Part shown: positions 51,588-62,036 of the stretch, in pieces | Numbering within the stretch: position 1 is the first letter of the stretch | How the letters are laid out: every line of letters begins with the position of its first letter | NCBI RefSeq assembly: GCF_026625125.1 | Contig: NZ_CP113097.1 | Span: 2,046,001 to 2,110,000, forward strand | Source: Pseudomonas putida | Lineage (GTDB): Bacteria; Pseudomonadota; Gammaproteobacteria; Pseudomonadales; Pseudomonadaceae | Direction of reading: 5' to 3' | Length of the DNA: 64,000 nucleotides | Position numbers and translations under genes: made by a program | Notes under the pieces: generated by a model | The model's input: the letters and a program-made list of their open reading frames with translations, nothing else | What the model was told of the DNA's origin: nothing | Databases searched by the model: none

Positions 51588-53195
51588 TCACATCCGGAAA
51601 ATGCCGAAGCGGCTCTGTTCGATCGGTGCGTTCAGCGCGGCGGACAACGCCAGGCCAAGCACGTCGCGGGTCTGCGCCGGGTCGATGACGCCGTCGTCCC
51701 AAAGCCGGGCGCTGGAGTAGTAGGGGTGACCCTGGTGTTCGTACTGGTCGAGAATCGGCTGCTTGAGCCTGGCCTCATCCTCGGCGCTGAAGGCCTGGCC
51801 GCTGCGTTCGCTTTGCTCGCGCTTGACCTGGGCCAGCACCCCGGCGGCTTGTTCGGCCCCCATCACGCCAATCCGCGCATTGGGCCACATCCACAAAAAG
51901 CGCGGATCGTAGGCGCGGCCACACATGCCGTAGTTGCCAGCGCCAAAGCTGCCACCGATGATCACCGTGAACTTCGGCACCTGGGCGCAGGCCACCGCAG
52001 TGACCAGCTTGGCGCCGTGCTTGGCGATGCCGCCTTCTTCGTACTTCTTGCCGACCATGAAGCCGGTGATGTTCTGCAAAAAGAGCAGTGGGATGCCGCG
52101 TTGGCAGGCCAGTTCGATGAAGTGCGCGCCCTTTTGCGCGGCTTCGGCGAACAGGATCCCGTTGTTGGCCAGGATCGCCACCGGGTAGCCGTGCAGGTGG
52201 GCGAAGCCGCACACCAGCGTGGTGCCGAACAGCGCTTTGAATTCATCGAAAACCGACCCGTCGACCAGGCGCGCGATCACCTCGCGCACATCGAACGGTT
52301 GCTTGGCGTCGGCCGGCACCACGCCGTACAGCTCCTGGGCGGCATACAGCGGCGCAGCCGGCGCCTGGCGTTGCAGCGTGCCGAGCTTGTGCCAGTTGAG
52401 GTTGGCCACGCTGCGCCGGGCCAACGCCAAGGCGTGTTCATCATTGTCGGCATAGTGGTCGGCCACGCCACTGGTGCGGCAGTGCACATCGGCACCGCCG
52501 AGGTCTTCGGCGCTGACCACCTCGCCCGTAGCGGCTTTCACCAGGGGCGGGCCTGCCAGGAAGATGGTCGCCTGCTGGCGGACCATGATCGCCTCGTCGG
52601 CCATGGCTGGCACATAGGCCCCACCTGCCGTGCACGACCCCATGACCACGGCGATCTGTGGGATGCCCTGGGCGCTCATGTTGGCCTGGTTGAAGAAGAT
52701 CCGCCCAAAATGTTCGCGGTCTGGGAACACCTCATCCTGCCGCGGCAGGTTGGCGCCGCCGGAATCCACCAGGTAGATGCAGGGCAGGCGGTTCTGCAAG
52801 GCAATGGTCTGCGCGCGCAGGTGTTTCTTCACCGTCAGCGGGTAATACGAGCCGCCTTTAACCGTGGCATCGTTGGCCACGATCATGCATTCCACGCCCT
52901 CGATGCGGCCGATGCCGGCGATGACGCCGGCTGCCGGCACATCTTCGCCGTACACCTCGTAGGCGGCCAACTGGCCGATTTCAAGGAAGGGCGAGCCGGG
53001 GTCCAGCAGGCGGTCGATGCGCTCGCGCGGCAGCAGTTTGCCACGGGAGGTGTGCCGCTCCTGGGCCTTGGGCCCGCCGCCTTGTGCAATGTGGGTGAGC
53101 AGGCCGCGCAGGGCCTGGACCTGTTCGAGCATGGCCGCGCTGTTGTCGGCGAATTGCGCCGAACGCGGGTTGATCTGGGTGTGCAAGGTAGCCAT
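51588..53195 (-). CDS. liuB: Methylcrotonyl-CoA carboxylase, beta (carboxyltransferase) subunit
   Basis: 535-residue carboxyltransferase of the AccD/PccB family. Features: acyl-CoA pocket glycines in [75 protein letters not shown], and [43 protein letters not shown]. The length and these motifs fit MCC beta (about 535). It pairs with LiuD to form the alpha/beta complex. It begins 19 nt after liuA. Confidence 0.95.
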   Translation of the reverse strand: MATLHTQINPRSAQFADNSAAMLEQVQALRGLLTHIAQGGGPKAQERHTSRGKLLPRERIDRLLDPGSPFLEIGQLAAYEVYGEDVPAAGVIAGIGRIEGVECMIVANDATVKGGSYYPLTVKKHLRAQTIALQNRLPCIYLVDSGGANLPRQDEVFPDREHFGRIFFNQANMSAQGIPQIAVVMGSCTAGGAYVPAMADEAIMVRQQATIFLAGPPLVKAATGEVVSAEDLGGADVHCRTSGVADHYADNDEHALALARRSVANLNWHKLGTLQRQAPAAPLYAAQELYGVVPADAKQPFDVREVIARLVDGSVFDEFKALFGTTLVCGFAHLHGYPVAILANNGILFAEAAQKGAHFIELACQRGIPLLFLQNITGFMVGKKYEEGGIAKHGAKLVTAVACAQVPKFTVIIGGSFGAGNYGMCGRAYDPRFLWMWPNARIGVMGAEQAAGVLAQVKREQSERSGQAFSAEDEARLKQPILDQYEHQGHPYYSSARLWDDGVIDPAQTRDVLGLALSAALNAPIEQSRFGIFRM

Positions 53196-53214
53196 GTGTG
53201 CCCGTCCCTTGTGC

Positions 53215-54378
53215 TCAGCGGGTTTCGTTGAACAGTTCGCGGCCGATCAGCATCCGGCGGATTTCACTGGTGCCGGCGCCGATCTCGTACAGCTTGGCAT
53301 CACGCAGCAAGCGGCCCGCCGGGAATTCATTGATGTAGCCATTGCCACCGAGAATCTGGATCGCTTCCAGGGCCATCTGCGTGGCGCGCTCTGCGGTGTA
53401 GAGGATGACCCCGGCGGCGTCCTTGCGGGTGGTCTCGCCACGGTCGCAGGCCTGGGCCACGGCGTACAGGTAGGCGCGGCTGGCGTTGAGCTGGGTGTAC
53501 ATGTCGGCGATCTTGCCCTGGATCAACTGGAACTCGCCGATGCTCTGGCCGAACTGCTTGCGGTCGTGAATGTAGGGCACCACCAGGTCCATGCAGCTTT
53601 GCATGATGCCGGTGGGGCCGCCGGAGAGCACCACGCGCTCGTAGTCCAGGCCGCTCATCAGCACGCGCACGCCGCCGTTGAGCTGGCCGAGGATGTTTTC
53701 TTCCGGTACCTCGACGTCATCGAAGAACAGCTCGCAGGTGTTGGAGCCACGCATGCCCAGCTTGTCGAACTTGTTGCTGCGACTGAAGCCTTGCCAGTCG
53801 CGCTCGACGATGAAAGCCGTGATGCCGTGCGCGCCCTTGTCCAGGTCGGTCTTGGCGTAGATCACATAGGTGTTGGCATCCGGGCCGTTGGTGATCCAGG
53901 TCTTGCTGCCATTGAGCACGTAGCGGTCGCCGCGCTTCTCGGCGCGCAGTTTCATCGACACCACGTCGGAACCGGCATTCGGCTCGCTCATGGCCAGCGC
54001 GCCGATGTGTTCACCGCTGATCAGTTTGGGCAGGTACTTCTGCTTCTGCGCGTGGCTGCCGTTGCGGTTGATCTGGTTGACACAGAGGTTGGAGTGGGCG
54101 CCGTAGGACAGCGCTACAGAAGCCGAGCCACGGCTGATTTCTTCCATCGACACCACATGGGCCAGGTAGCCCAGGCCGGCGCCGCCGTATTCTTCCGGCA
54201 CTGTGATGCCAAGCAGGCCCATGTCGCCAAACTTGCGCCACATGTCGGCGGGGAACAGGTTGTCTTGGTCGATCTGTGCGGCGCGTGGCGCCAGCTCGGC
54301 GGCAACGAAGGTACGCACCTGGTCACGGAGCATGTCGATGGTTTCGCCCAGGGCGAAGTTCAGGGAGGGGTAATGCAT
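53215..54378 (-). CDS. liuA: Isovaleryl-CoA dehydrogenase
   Basis: 387-residue FAD acyl-CoA dehydrogenase that makes 3-methylcrotonyl-CoA from isovaleryl-CoA. FAD-binding segment [18 protein letters not shown]; the catalytic Glu lies in [21 protein letters not shown], the helix position specific to isovaleryl-CoA dehydrogenases, and not at the C-terminal site used by medium-chain enzymes. The end has [33 protein letters not shown]. It is the first gene of the liuABCD operon and is divergent from the acyl-CoA synthetase gene, with LiuR-like sites between. Confidence 0.95.
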   Translation of the reverse strand: MHYPSLNFALGETIDMLRDQVRTFVAAELAPRAAQIDQDNLFPADMWRKFGDMGLLGITVPEEYGGAGLGYLAHVVSMEEISRGSASVALSYGAHSNLCVNQINRNGSHAQKQKYLPKLISGEHIGALAMSEPNAGSDVVSMKLRAEKRGDRYVLNGSKTWITNGPDANTYVIYAKTDLDKGAHGITAFIVERDWQGFSRSNKFDKLGMRGSNTCELFFDDVEVPEENILGQLNGGVRVLMSGLDYERVVLSGGPTGIMQSCMDLVVPYIHDRKQFGQSIGEFQLIQGKIADMYTQLNASRAYLYAVAQACDRGETTRKDAAGVILYTAERATQMALEAIQILGGNGYINEFPAGRLLRDAKLYEIGAGTSEIRRMLIGRELFNETR

Positions 54379-54464
54379 GGGCCACCTTCTTGTTCTTGAA
54401 ATTAGGAAACACCGTAGCTCACCAAGCGTCAGCCATTGGCAATCAGCGCTGTGTCGTTTTCACC

Positions 54465-54480
54465 TTTACGTTAACGTAAA
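54465..54480. promoter_or_regulatory. LiuR-type operator 1
   Basis: Perfect 16-bp palindrome TTTACGTTAACGTAAA in the divergent region between liuA and the acyl-CoA synthetase gene. It resembles the MerR-family LiuR site described for branched-chain catabolism, from recall. It is repeated 50 bp downstream. Confidence 0.8.
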
Positions 54481-54514
54481 CCTGCCCCTCGACACTGTCA
54501 ATCCGTTCGTCACC

Positions 54515-54530
54515 TTTACGTAAACGTAAA
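54515..54530. promoter_or_regulatory. LiuR-type operator 2
   Basis: TTTACGTAAACGTAAA, one central base away from a perfect palindrome and the same as operator 1 apart from that base. It is embedded in the same flank (CACC before, CTG after). The 50-bp centre-to-centre spacing places both on the same face of the helix. One site probably serves each divergent promoter. Confidence 0.8.
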
Positions 54531-54593
54531 TCTGCGCCACAGTAATTGTCGCTGCTTGAGCCGTGCCCAGAACAACCACAAGAAGGGACACCC

Positions 54594-56276
54594 ATGAGTC
54601 AAACCAGCTACACCCAAGGTCGTCAGAACCCAGCCTTGCTGACCCAGACCATTGGCCAGGCCTTCGATGCGACCGTGGCCCGTTACGCCGATGGCGAAGC
54701 CTTGGTGGTGCGCCACCAAGGCCTGCGTTTCACTTGGCAGCAGTTGGCCGAGCAGGTCGATGTCCATGCCCGGGCGTTGATGGCCCTGGGGCTGGACCGG
54801 GGCGACCGGATCGGCATCTGGTCTCCCAACTGCGCCCAGTGGTGCATCTTGCAACTGGCCAGCGCCAAGGTCGGCGCGATTCTGGTCAACATCAACCCGG
54901 CCTACCGGGTGGGCGAGCTGGAGTATGTGCTGCGTCAGTCTGGCTGCCGCTGGCTGGTGTGCGCCGACGCCTTCAAGACCTCTGACTATCACGCCATGGT
55001 TCGGCAGCTGCTGCCGGAACTGGCGCTGGTGGCGCCCGGTGACCTGGCCAGCGAGCGCCTGCCCGAGCTGCGCGGGGTGATAAGCCTGGCCGGCAACCCG
55101 CCACCATGTTTTCTGCCATGGCCTGCGCTGCCAGGGCGGGCAGCGCAGACGGCCCCTGAGGCTTATCAGGCGCGCCAGCGCGGGCTGCAGTTCGACCAGG
55201 CGGTGAACATCCAGTACACCTCCGGCACCACCGGCGCCCCCAAAGGGGCCACGCTCAGCCATTACAACATCCTGAACAACGGCTTCATGGTCGGGGAAAG
55301 CCTGGGCTTGACCCCTGCCGACCGTATGGTGATCCCGGTGCCGCTGTACCACTGCTTCGGCATGGTCATGGCCAACCTCGGTTGCATCACCCATGGCAGC
55401 GCGATGATCTACCCCAGCGACGCCTTCGATGCCGAGCTCACCTTGCGTGCGGTGGCCGAGGAGCACGCCAGCATCCTCTATGGCGTGCCGACCATGTTCA
55501 TCGCCATGCTCGACCACCCGTCGCGCCCGCAGCTGGACCTTTCGACCCTGCGCAGCGGCATCATGGCTGGGGCCACCTGCCCGATCGAGGTCATGCGCCG
55601 GGTCATCGAGCAGCTGCACATGGCCCAGGTGCAGATTGCCTATGGCATGACCGAAACCAGCCCGGTGTCTCTGCAGACCGGCCCCGACGATGATCTGGAA
55701 TTGCGCGTGACCACGGTTGGCCGCACCCAGCCTCACCTGGAAACCAAACTGGTGGATGCCGATGGCTGCACCGTGCCCAGGGGTGAAATCGGCGAATTGT
55801 GCACACGGGGTTACAGCGTGATGCTGGGTTACTGGGGCAACCCGCAGGCCACGGCAGATGCCATAGATCCCGAAGGGTGGATGCACTCGGGCGATCTGGC
55901 AGTCATGGACCAAGACGGCCATGTGCGCATCGTCGGGCGCAACAAGGACATGATCATTCGCGGTGGCGAAAATATTTATCCGCGCGAGCTTGAGGAGTTC
56001 CTCTATACCCATCCCGCAGTGGCAGACGCCCAGGTGATCGGCATCCCGTGCGATAGGTATGGCGAAGAAGTGGTGGCCTGGATCAAGTTGCATCCCGGCC
56101 ATAGCGCAACGGGTGAAGAACTGCACGGCTGGTGCAAGGCACGCATCGCCCATTACAAGGTGCCGCGGCACTTTTGCTTCGTCGACGAGTTTCCAATGAC
56201 GGTGACCGGCAAGGTGCAGAAGTTCAGGATGCGCGAAATCAGCGCAGCCACGCTTTCAGCCGAAAAGGCGCAGTGA
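54594..56276 (+). CDS. AMP-forming acyl-CoA synthetase (leucine/fatty acid catabolism)
   Basis: 560-residue AMP-binding enzyme. P-loop YTSGTTGAPKGATLS, GMTETSP (A5), MHSGDLAVMDQDGHVRIVGRNKDMIIRGGENIYPRELEEFL (hinge and A8), and TGKVQKFRMRE with the catalytic Lys. It is the acyl-CoA ligase type seen next to liu genes, which may activate isovalerate or medium-chain acids, but the substrate cannot be read from sequence. The ATG at 54594 (AGAAGGG 7 nt upstream) gives the family length; the longer frame from 54546 has no such site. It shares the LiuR-type operators with liuA. Confidence 0.88.
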   Translation: MSQTSYTQGRQNPALLTQTIGQAFDATVARYADGEALVVRHQGLRFTWQQLAEQVDVHARALMALGLDRGDRIGIWSPNCAQWCILQLASAKVGAILVNINPAYRVGELEYVLRQSGCRWLVCADAFKTSDYHAMVRQLLPELALVAPGDLASERLPELRGVISLAGNPPPCFLPWPALPGRAAQTAPEAYQARQRGLQFDQAVNIQYTSGTTGAPKGATLSHYNILNNGFMVGESLGLTPADRMVIPVPLYHCFGMVMANLGCITHGSAMIYPSDAFDAELTLRAVAEEHASILYGVPTMFIAMLDHPSRPQLDLSTLRSGIMAGATCPIEVMRRVIEQLHMAQVQIAYGMTETSPVSLQTGPDDDLELRVTTVGRTQPHLETKLVDADGCTVPRGEIGELCTRGYSVMLGYWGNPQATADAIDPEGWMHSGDLAVMDQDGHVRIVGRNKDMIIRGGENIYPRELEEFLYTHPAVADAQVIGIPCDRYGEEVVAWIKLHPGHSATGEELHGWCKARIAHYKVPRHFCFVDEFPMTVTGKVQKFRMREISAATLSAEKAQ

Positions 56277-56354
56277 TGGAGCATGGGTGCTGGCCGCGCC
56301 CGTGATAGGGCGAGCAGCACCCATGCACGTGCATCGCTTTCCCTCGTCTATCCT

Positions 56355-56516
56355 TTAAGCCTTCACCGGTGGCTCCTGGCTCGGCGGGTCGCCGACAGTC
56401 GGCGGTTCGGTCGGCTTGACCGGCGTCTCGTCCGGGGCCTCTTCCGGCACGGGCGGCGGCAGGCTCGGGTCGTCGATATTGGGGTCGGGTGTCTCTGGTG
56501 GAATGGGAATGTTCAT
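56355..56516 (-). CDS. Small proline-rich hypothetical protein (53 residues)
   Basis: 53-residue peptide, MNIPIPPETPDPNIDDPSLPPPVPEEAPDETPVKPTEPP...: about one third proline, many Glu/Asp/Thr, no hydrophobic core, probably disordered. GAGGT lies about 8 nt before the ATG, and a frame open to 56585 is unlikely. It is antisense to nothing and sits alone between the acyl-CoA synthetase and glgE. Similar short proline-rich proteins exist in pseudomonads (from recall); the function is unknown. Confidence 0.6.
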   Translation of the reverse strand: MNIPIPPETPDPNIDDPSLPPPVPEEAPDETPVKPTEPPTVGDPPSQEPPVKA

Positions 56517-56656
56517 GGCCTGACCTCGCAGGGTGAATGAGAGGGTGGTGCAGGCTTTGATGCGTGGCTGCGCCGTTTTGCTCAATTTTTTTGAACCCCC
56601 TGCGTGGACGATGGCTCTGAACCCTTACCGCCAATGCCAACAGGGAGCCAGGACCG

Positions 56657-58675
56657 ATGTCGCGCAACGAGCCCTTCGCAAGCGTACCGATGGCGAACGA
56701 TCACCCCGACCAGGCCATCAGCCTGTCCCAGGCGCTGCTGGCGCCGCGCATCGTGATCGAGGATACCCAGCCCGCACTCGACGGTGGCGCGTTTGCCACC
56801 AAGGCCATCAGCGGCCAGCCGGTTGCGGTCAGCAGCAAGGTGTACAGCGACGGCCACGATCGCCTGGCCGTGATGCTCAACTGGCGGCAGGCCAATAGTC
56901 GGCGATGGCACTGCGTGCCGATGCATTCGCCAGGCAACGACCTCTGGTTGGCCGAGTTCACACCCACCGACCTGGGCCCGCACCTTTTCAGCATCGAGGC
57001 CTGGATCGACCCGTTCGCCACCTATTGCCACGACCTTGAGAAGAAGTTCCACGCAGGCGTCGAGGTCAAGCTGGAGCTGGAGGAAGGTCGCTTGCTGCTT
57101 GGCAAAGGCGCAGAGCGCAGTGAGGGCGAGTTGCGTGAGCAGATCGAGGCGCTGCAGGCGCAACTGCCCACGCTGGCACAGGCCGACCAGGTGGCGCTGC
57201 TGCTGGGGGAGCAGGCGTCGCGCCTGATGAGCGAGGCCGAGCACCGCAGCTACCTCACCTGCAGCCGTGAGTTCCCGGTGGATGTCGACCGCCCGGCTGC
57301 GCAGTTCGCCAGCTGGTACGAGTTGTTCCCCCGCTCGATCACCGACAGCCCCGAGCGCCACGGCACCTTCAACGATGTGCACGCGCGTTTGCCGATGATT
57401 CGCGACATGGGCTTTGACGTGCTGTATTTCCCGCCCATCCATCCGATCGGCAAGCAGCACCGCAAGGGCCGCAATAACGCCTTGAAGGCTGAGCCCAACG
57501 ACCCGGGCAGCCCCTACGCCATCGGCAGCCCCGAAGGCGGGCACGATGCCATTCACCCGCAGCTGGGCACCCGAGAAGACTTCCGCCGCCTGGTGGCTGC
57601 CGCCGCCGAGCACGGGCTGGAGATCGCCCTGGACTTCGCCATCCAGTGCTCCCAGGACCACCCGTGGCTCAAGGAACATCCCGGCTGGTTCAGCTGGCGC
57701 CCCGACGGCACCATCCGGTATGCCGAGAACCCGCCGAAGAAGTACCAGGACATCGTCAACGTGGACTTCTACGCCGCTGACGCCGTGCCGTCGCTGTGGC
57801 TTGCCCTGCGTGATGTGGTGGTGGGCTGGGTGGAGGAGGGGGTGAGAACCTTCCGCGTCGACAACCCACACACCAAACCGCTGCCGTTCTGGCAATGGTT
57901 GATCGCCAATGTGCGCAGCCAGTATCCGGACGTGATCTTCCTCGCCGAGGCGTTCACCAAGCCTGCGATGATGGCGCGCCTGGGCAAGGTCGGTTACGCC
58001 CAGAGTTACACCTATTTCACCTGGCGCAACACCAAGCAGGAGCTGCGCGAGTATTTCGAGCAGCTCAATCAGCCGCCCTGGAGCCTGTGCTACCGGCCCA
58101 ACTTCTTCGTCAACACGCCGGACATCAACCCGTTCTTCCTGCACACCAGCGGGCGTGCCGGCTTTTTGATCCGCGCCGCCCTGGCGACCATGGGCTCGGG
58201 GCTGTGGGGCATGTACTCGGGCTTCGAGCTGTGCGAAGGCACCCCTCTGCCGGGCAAGGAAGAATACCTGGACTCGGAGAAGTACGAGATCCGCCCCCGC
58301 GACTTCACCCAGCCCGGCAACATCATTGCCGAAATTGCTCAACTCAATCGCATCCGCCGGCAGAACCGTGCCCTGCAGACGCACCTGGGGGTGGCGTTCT
58401 TCAACTGTTGGAACGACAACATCCTGTACTTCGCCAAGCGCACGCCGGAGCGCGACAACTACATCCTGATAGCGGTCAGCCTCGACCCGCACAACGCCCA
58501 GGAGGCCAGCTTCGAATTGCCGTTGTGGGAACTGGGGCTGGACGATGACGCTGACACCTTGGGCGAAGACCTGATGAACGGCCACCGCTGGACCTGGCAT
58601 GGCAAGACCCAATGGATGCGCATTGAGCCATGGCATCAGCCATTCGGTATCTGGCGCATCGAGAAGGCCCGCTAA
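56657..58675 (+). CDS. glgE: Maltosyltransferase GlgE (alpha-1,4-glucan:maltose-1-phosphate)
   Basis: 672-residue GH13_3 enzyme that extends alpha-1,4-glucan with maltose-1-phosphate. An N-terminal Ig-like domain precedes the catalytic barrel, with ASWYELFPRS, VLYFPPIHPIGKQHRKGRNN (the GlgE-specific loop), nucleophile Asp in RTFRVDNPHTKP, and acid Glu in VIFLAEAFTKPAMM. Length matches GlgE (about 660-700). It heads a glgE-treS-glgB operon. Start MSRNEPFASV at 56657; it is preceded by about 140 nt of non-coding DNA after the small proline-rich gene. Confidence 0.94.
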   Translation: MSRNEPFASVPMANDHPDQAISLSQALLAPRIVIEDTQPALDGGAFATKAISGQPVAVSSKVYSDGHDRLAVMLNWRQANSRRWHCVPMHSPGNDLWLAEFTPTDLGPHLFSIEAWIDPFATYCHDLEKKFHAGVEVKLELEEGRLLLGKGAERSEGELREQIEALQAQLPTLAQADQVALLLGEQASRLMSEAEHRSYLTCSREFPVDVDRPAAQFASWYELFPRSITDSPERHGTFNDVHARLPMIRDMGFDVLYFPPIHPIGKQHRKGRNNALKAEPNDPGSPYAIGSPEGGHDAIHPQLGTREDFRRLVAAAAEHGLEIALDFAIQCSQDHPWLKEHPGWFSWRPDGTIRYAENPPKKYQDIVNVDFYAADAVPSLWLALRDVVVGWVEEGVRTFRVDNPHTKPLPFWQWLIANVRSQYPDVIFLAEAFTKPAMMARLGKVGYAQSYTYFTWRNTKQELREYFEQLNQPPWSLCYRPNFFVNTPDINPFFLHTSGRAGFLIRAALATMGSGLWGMYSGFELCEGTPLPGKEEYLDSEKYEIRPRDFTQPGNIIAEIAQLNRIRRQNRALQTHLGVAFFNCWNDNILYFAKRTPERDNYILIAVSLDPHNAQEASFELPLWELGLDDDADTLGEDLMNGHRWTWHGKTQWMRIEPWHQPFGIWRIEKAR

Positions 58676-58718
58676 GCCGCTTGGGCGGCGCTGAACCTGC
58701 AATTGAAAGGAGTCGCAC

Positions 58719-61700
58719 ATGGCCAAGCGTTCCCGCCCGGCAGCCTTCCTCGACGACCCGTTGTGGTACAAGGACGCCGTGATCTACCAGTTGCATATCA
58801 AGTCGTTCTTCGATGCCAACAACGACGGCATCGGTGACTTCGCCGGCCTGATCAGCAAGCTCGATTACATCGCCGAACTGGGCGTCAATACGCTCTGGTT
58901 GTTGCCGTTCTACCCCTCGCCACGGCGCGACGACGGCTATGACATCGCTGAATACAAAGCCGTGCACCCCGACTACGGCAGCATGGCCGATGCCAGGCGG
59001 TTCATCGCCGAGGCGCACAAGCGCGGGCTACGGGTGATTACCGAGCTGGTCATCAATCACACCAGCGACCAGCACCCGTGGTTCCAGCGCGCACGCCATG
59101 CCAAGCGTGGCAGCAAGGCCCGCGACTTCTACGTGTGGTCGGACGACGACCAGAAATACGACGGTACGCGGATCATCTTCCTCGACACCGAGAAGTCCAA
59201 CTGGACGTGGGACCCTGTGGCCGGCCAGTACTTCTGGCACCGCTTCTACTCGCACCAGCCGGACCTGAATTTCGACAACCCGCAAGTGCTCAAGGCGGTG
59301 ATCGGGGTGATGCGCTTCTGGCTCGACCTGGGTGTCGACGGGCTGCGCCTGGACGCGATTCCCTACCTCATCGAGCGCGATGGCACCAACAACGAGAACC
59401 TGCCCGAGACCCACAAGGTGCTCAAGGCGATTCGTGCCGAAATCGATGCCAATTACCCCGACCGCATGCTGCTTGCCGAGGCCAACCAGTGGCCCGAGGA
59501 CACGCGCCCGTACTTTGGCGAAGGTGACGGCGACGAGTGCCACATGGCGTTTCACTTCCCACTGATGCCGCGCATGTACATGGCCCTGGCCATGGAAGAC
59601 CGCTTCCCAATCACCGACATCCTGCGCCAGACGCCAGAAATCCCGGCCAATTGCCAATGGGCGATCTTCCTGCGCAACCACGATGAGCTGACCCTGGAGA
59701 TGGTCACCGATCGTGAGCGCGACTACCTGTGGAACTACTACGCGCAAGACCGCCGCGCGCGCATCAACCTGGGTATCCGCCGTCGCCTGGCGCCGTTGCT
59801 GCAACGTGACCGGCGGCGCATCGAACTGCTTACCAGCCTGCTGCTGTCGATGCCCGGCACGCCGACCCTGTACTACGGCGACGAACTGGGCATGGGTGAC
59901 AACATCTACCTGGGCGACCGCGATGGTGTGCGTACCCCCATGCAGTGGTCGCCGGACCGTAATGGCGGTTTTTCCAAGGCCGACCCGCAGCGCCTGGTAC
60001 TGCCGCCGATCATGGACCCGCTGTACGGCTACCAGACGGTCAACGTCGAGGCACAGTCCCACGACCCGCATTCGCTGCTCAACTGGAACCGCCGCCTGCT
60101 GGCGGTGCGCAACCAGCAGAAAGCCTTCGGCCGCGGCACCTTGCGTACGCTCACCCCGAGCAACCGCCGCATTCTGGCGTACATCCGCGAGTACACCGAT
60201 GCCGAGGGCAACAGCGAAGTCATTCTGTGTGTTGCCAATGTGTCGCGTGCGGCCCAGGCCGCAGAACTTGAATTGTCCCAGTACGCCGACAAGGTGCCTG
60301 TAGAGATGCTCGGCGGCAGCGCCTTCCCGCCGATCGGCCAGCTGCCGTTCCTGCTGACGTTGCCACCTTATGCCTTCTACTGGTTCTTGCTGGCATCGCA
60401 CGACCGCATGCCCAGCTGGCATGTGCAAGCTACCGAGGGGTTGCCAGAATTGACTACGCTAGTGCTGCGCAAACGTATGGAAGAGCTGCTCGAAGCGCCT
60501 TCGAGCGACACATTGCAAGACGCGATCCTGCCGCAATACCTGCCCAAACGGCGTTGGTTTGCCGGCAAGGAAGGGCCTGTCGATCAGGTGCGCCTGTGTT
60601 ACGGCGTGCGTTTGGGCACCGCCACCACGCCGGTGCTGCTGAGCGAAATCGAAGTGTTGGGCGATGGCCAGCGTAACCGTTACCAGTTGCCGTTCGGGCT
60701 GCTGCCTGAAGACCAGATCAACAGCGCGTTGCCCCAGCAACTGGCGCTGTCGCGGGTACGCCGTGGCCGTCAGGTGGGCCTGATCACCGATGCCTTCGTG
60801 CTCGAGCCCTTCATCCGTGCGGTGCTGCGCGCCTGCCAGGACGGCCTGCGCCTGCCCTGTGGCAATGGCCAGGGCGAGTTGGGCTTCCACTGTACCGAAG
60901 CGTTGGCCGGCCTGGGCCTCGATGAAGACAGCGCGGTGCGCTACCTGAGCGCCGAGCAGTCCAACAGCTCTGTGGTGGTGGGCGACCGTGTGGTGCTCAA
61001 GCTGATCCGCCGGGTCAATCCGGGGGTTCACCCGGAGCTGGAAATGAGCGCTTACCTCACCGCCGCCGGGTTCACCAATATCTCGCCGCTGCTGGCCTGG
61101 GTCAGCCGCGTGGACGAGCGCCAGGCACCGCACCTGCTGATGATCGCCCAGGGTTACCTGAGCAACCAGGGCGACGCCTGGGCCTGGACCCAGAACACCC
61201 TGGAGCGGGCCATCCGCGACGAGATGGAACCGTCCAGTAAAGAGGGCGACGCGCATACCGACGCACTGGCCGAGCTCAACGGTTTTGCTGCCTTGCTTGG
61301 CCAGCGCCTGGGCGAGATGCACCTGCTGCTGGCCGCCCCGAGCGATGACCCCGCCTTCCGGCCGCGCAGCAGCGATGGCGAAGACAGCGAGCGCTGGGCC
61401 CAACAGATCAGCCGCGAGCTGTGCCATGCCCTGGACTTGCTGGCTCAGCACCGCGACAGCCTGGACGGCGATAGCCAGGCGTTGGTCGACGACCTGCAAC
61501 AGCGCCGTGAAGGCCTTGCCCAGCACATCGCTACCTTGGCAAGGCAGGCCGAAGGCGGCCTGCTGATGCGTGTTCACGGGGACCTGCACCTGGGCCAGGT
61601 ACTGGTGGTGCAAGGGGATGCCTACCTCATCGATTTCGAAGGTGAGCCGTCGCGCCCGTTGGACGAGCGCCGGGCCAAACACAGCCCTTACAAGGATGTC

Positions 61701-62036
61701 AGCGGCGTTTTGCGATCCTTCGACTATGCTGCTGCGATGATCCTGCGCAGCGCCTCGGCGGTAGACGTGTCCGAGGCAGCACGGCAGGCTCGTCAGCGGG
61801 TCGCCCGGCAGTACCTGCACCAGTCGCGCCACGCCTTCGTCGAAGCCTACGGCCTGGCCACCGCCGCCATGCCTCACGCCTGGCAGCACGCCGAGGGCGA
61901 GCGCGCCGCACTGGAACTGTTCTGCCTGGAAAAGGCCGCCTACGAGATTACTTATGAAGCCGAGAACCGGCCAAGTTGGCTGGCCGTGCCTTTGCATGGC
62001 TTGCATGGATTGATCAGTACCTGGGGAGAGTCATAG
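58719..62036 (+). CDS. treS: Trehalose synthase fused to maltokinase (TreS-Pep2)
   Basis: 1105-residue bifunctional protein. Residues about 1-550 are a GH13 trehalose synthase (interconverts trehalose and maltose): YQLHIKSFFDANNDGIGD, ELVINHTSDQHPWF, nucleophile Asp in VDGLRLDAIPYL, acid Glu in LLAEANQWPEDT, HDELTLEM. Residues about 590-1105 are maltokinase (maltose to maltose-1-phosphate with ATP): LPKRRWFAGK, RVHGDLHLGQVL and LIDFEGEPSRPLDERRAK as the kinase core. The fusion channels maltose-1-phosphate to GlgE. AAAGGAG precedes the start; the stop abuts the glgB ATG. Confidence 0.95.
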   Translation: MAKRSRPAAFLDDPLWYKDAVIYQLHIKSFFDANNDGIGDFAGLISKLDYIAELGVNTLWLLPFYPSPRRDDGYDIAEYKAVHPDYGSMADARRFIAEAHKRGLRVITELVINHTSDQHPWFQRARHAKRGSKARDFYVWSDDDQKYDGTRIIFLDTEKSNWTWDPVAGQYFWHRFYSHQPDLNFDNPQVLKAVIGVMRFWLDLGVDGLRLDAIPYLIERDGTNNENLPETHKVLKAIRAEIDANYPDRMLLAEANQWPEDTRPYFGEGDGDECHMAFHFPLMPRMYMALAMEDRFPITDILRQTPEIPANCQWAIFLRNHDELTLEMVTDRERDYLWNYYAQDRRARINLGIRRRLAPLLQRDRRRIELLTSLLLSMPGTPTLYYGDELGMGDNIYLGDRDGVRTPMQWSPDRNGGFSKADPQRLVLPPIMDPLYGYQTVNVEAQSHDPHSLLNWNRRLLAVRNQQKAFGRGTLRTLTPSNRRILAYIREYTDAEGNSEVILCVANVSRAAQAAELELSQYADKVPVEMLGGSAFPPIGQLPFLLTLPPYAFYWFLLASHDRMPSWHVQATEGLPELTTLVLRKRMEELLEAPSSDTLQDAILPQYLPKRRWFAGKEGPVDQVRLCYGVRLGTATTPVLLSEIEVLGDGQRNRYQLPFGLLPEDQINSALPQQLALSRVRRGRQVGLITDAFVLEPFIRAVLRACQDGLRLPCGNGQGELGFHCTEALAGLGLDEDSAVRYLSAEQSNSSVVVGDRVVLKLIRRVNPGVHPELEMSAYLTAAGFTNISPLLAWVSRVDERQAPHLLMIAQGYLSNQGDAWAWTQNTLERAIRDEMEPSSKEGDAHTDALAELNGFAALLGQRLGEMHLLLAAPSDDPAFRPRSSDGEDSERWAQQISRELCHALDLLAQHRDSLDGDSQALVDDLQQRREGLAQHIATLARQAEGGLLMRVHGDLHLGQVLVVQGDAYLIDFEGEPSRPLDERRAKHSPYKDVSGVLRSFDYAAAMILRSASAVDVSEAARQARQRVARQYLHQSRHAFVEAYGLATAAMPHAWQHAEGERAALELFCLEKAAYEITYEAENRPSWLAVPLHGLHGLISTWGES

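Noticed and set aside
56582..58771. A 729-codon minus-strand frame opposite glgE
   Set aside because: glgE has all catalytic motifs of its family; the opposite frame has none and extends across intergenic DNA.
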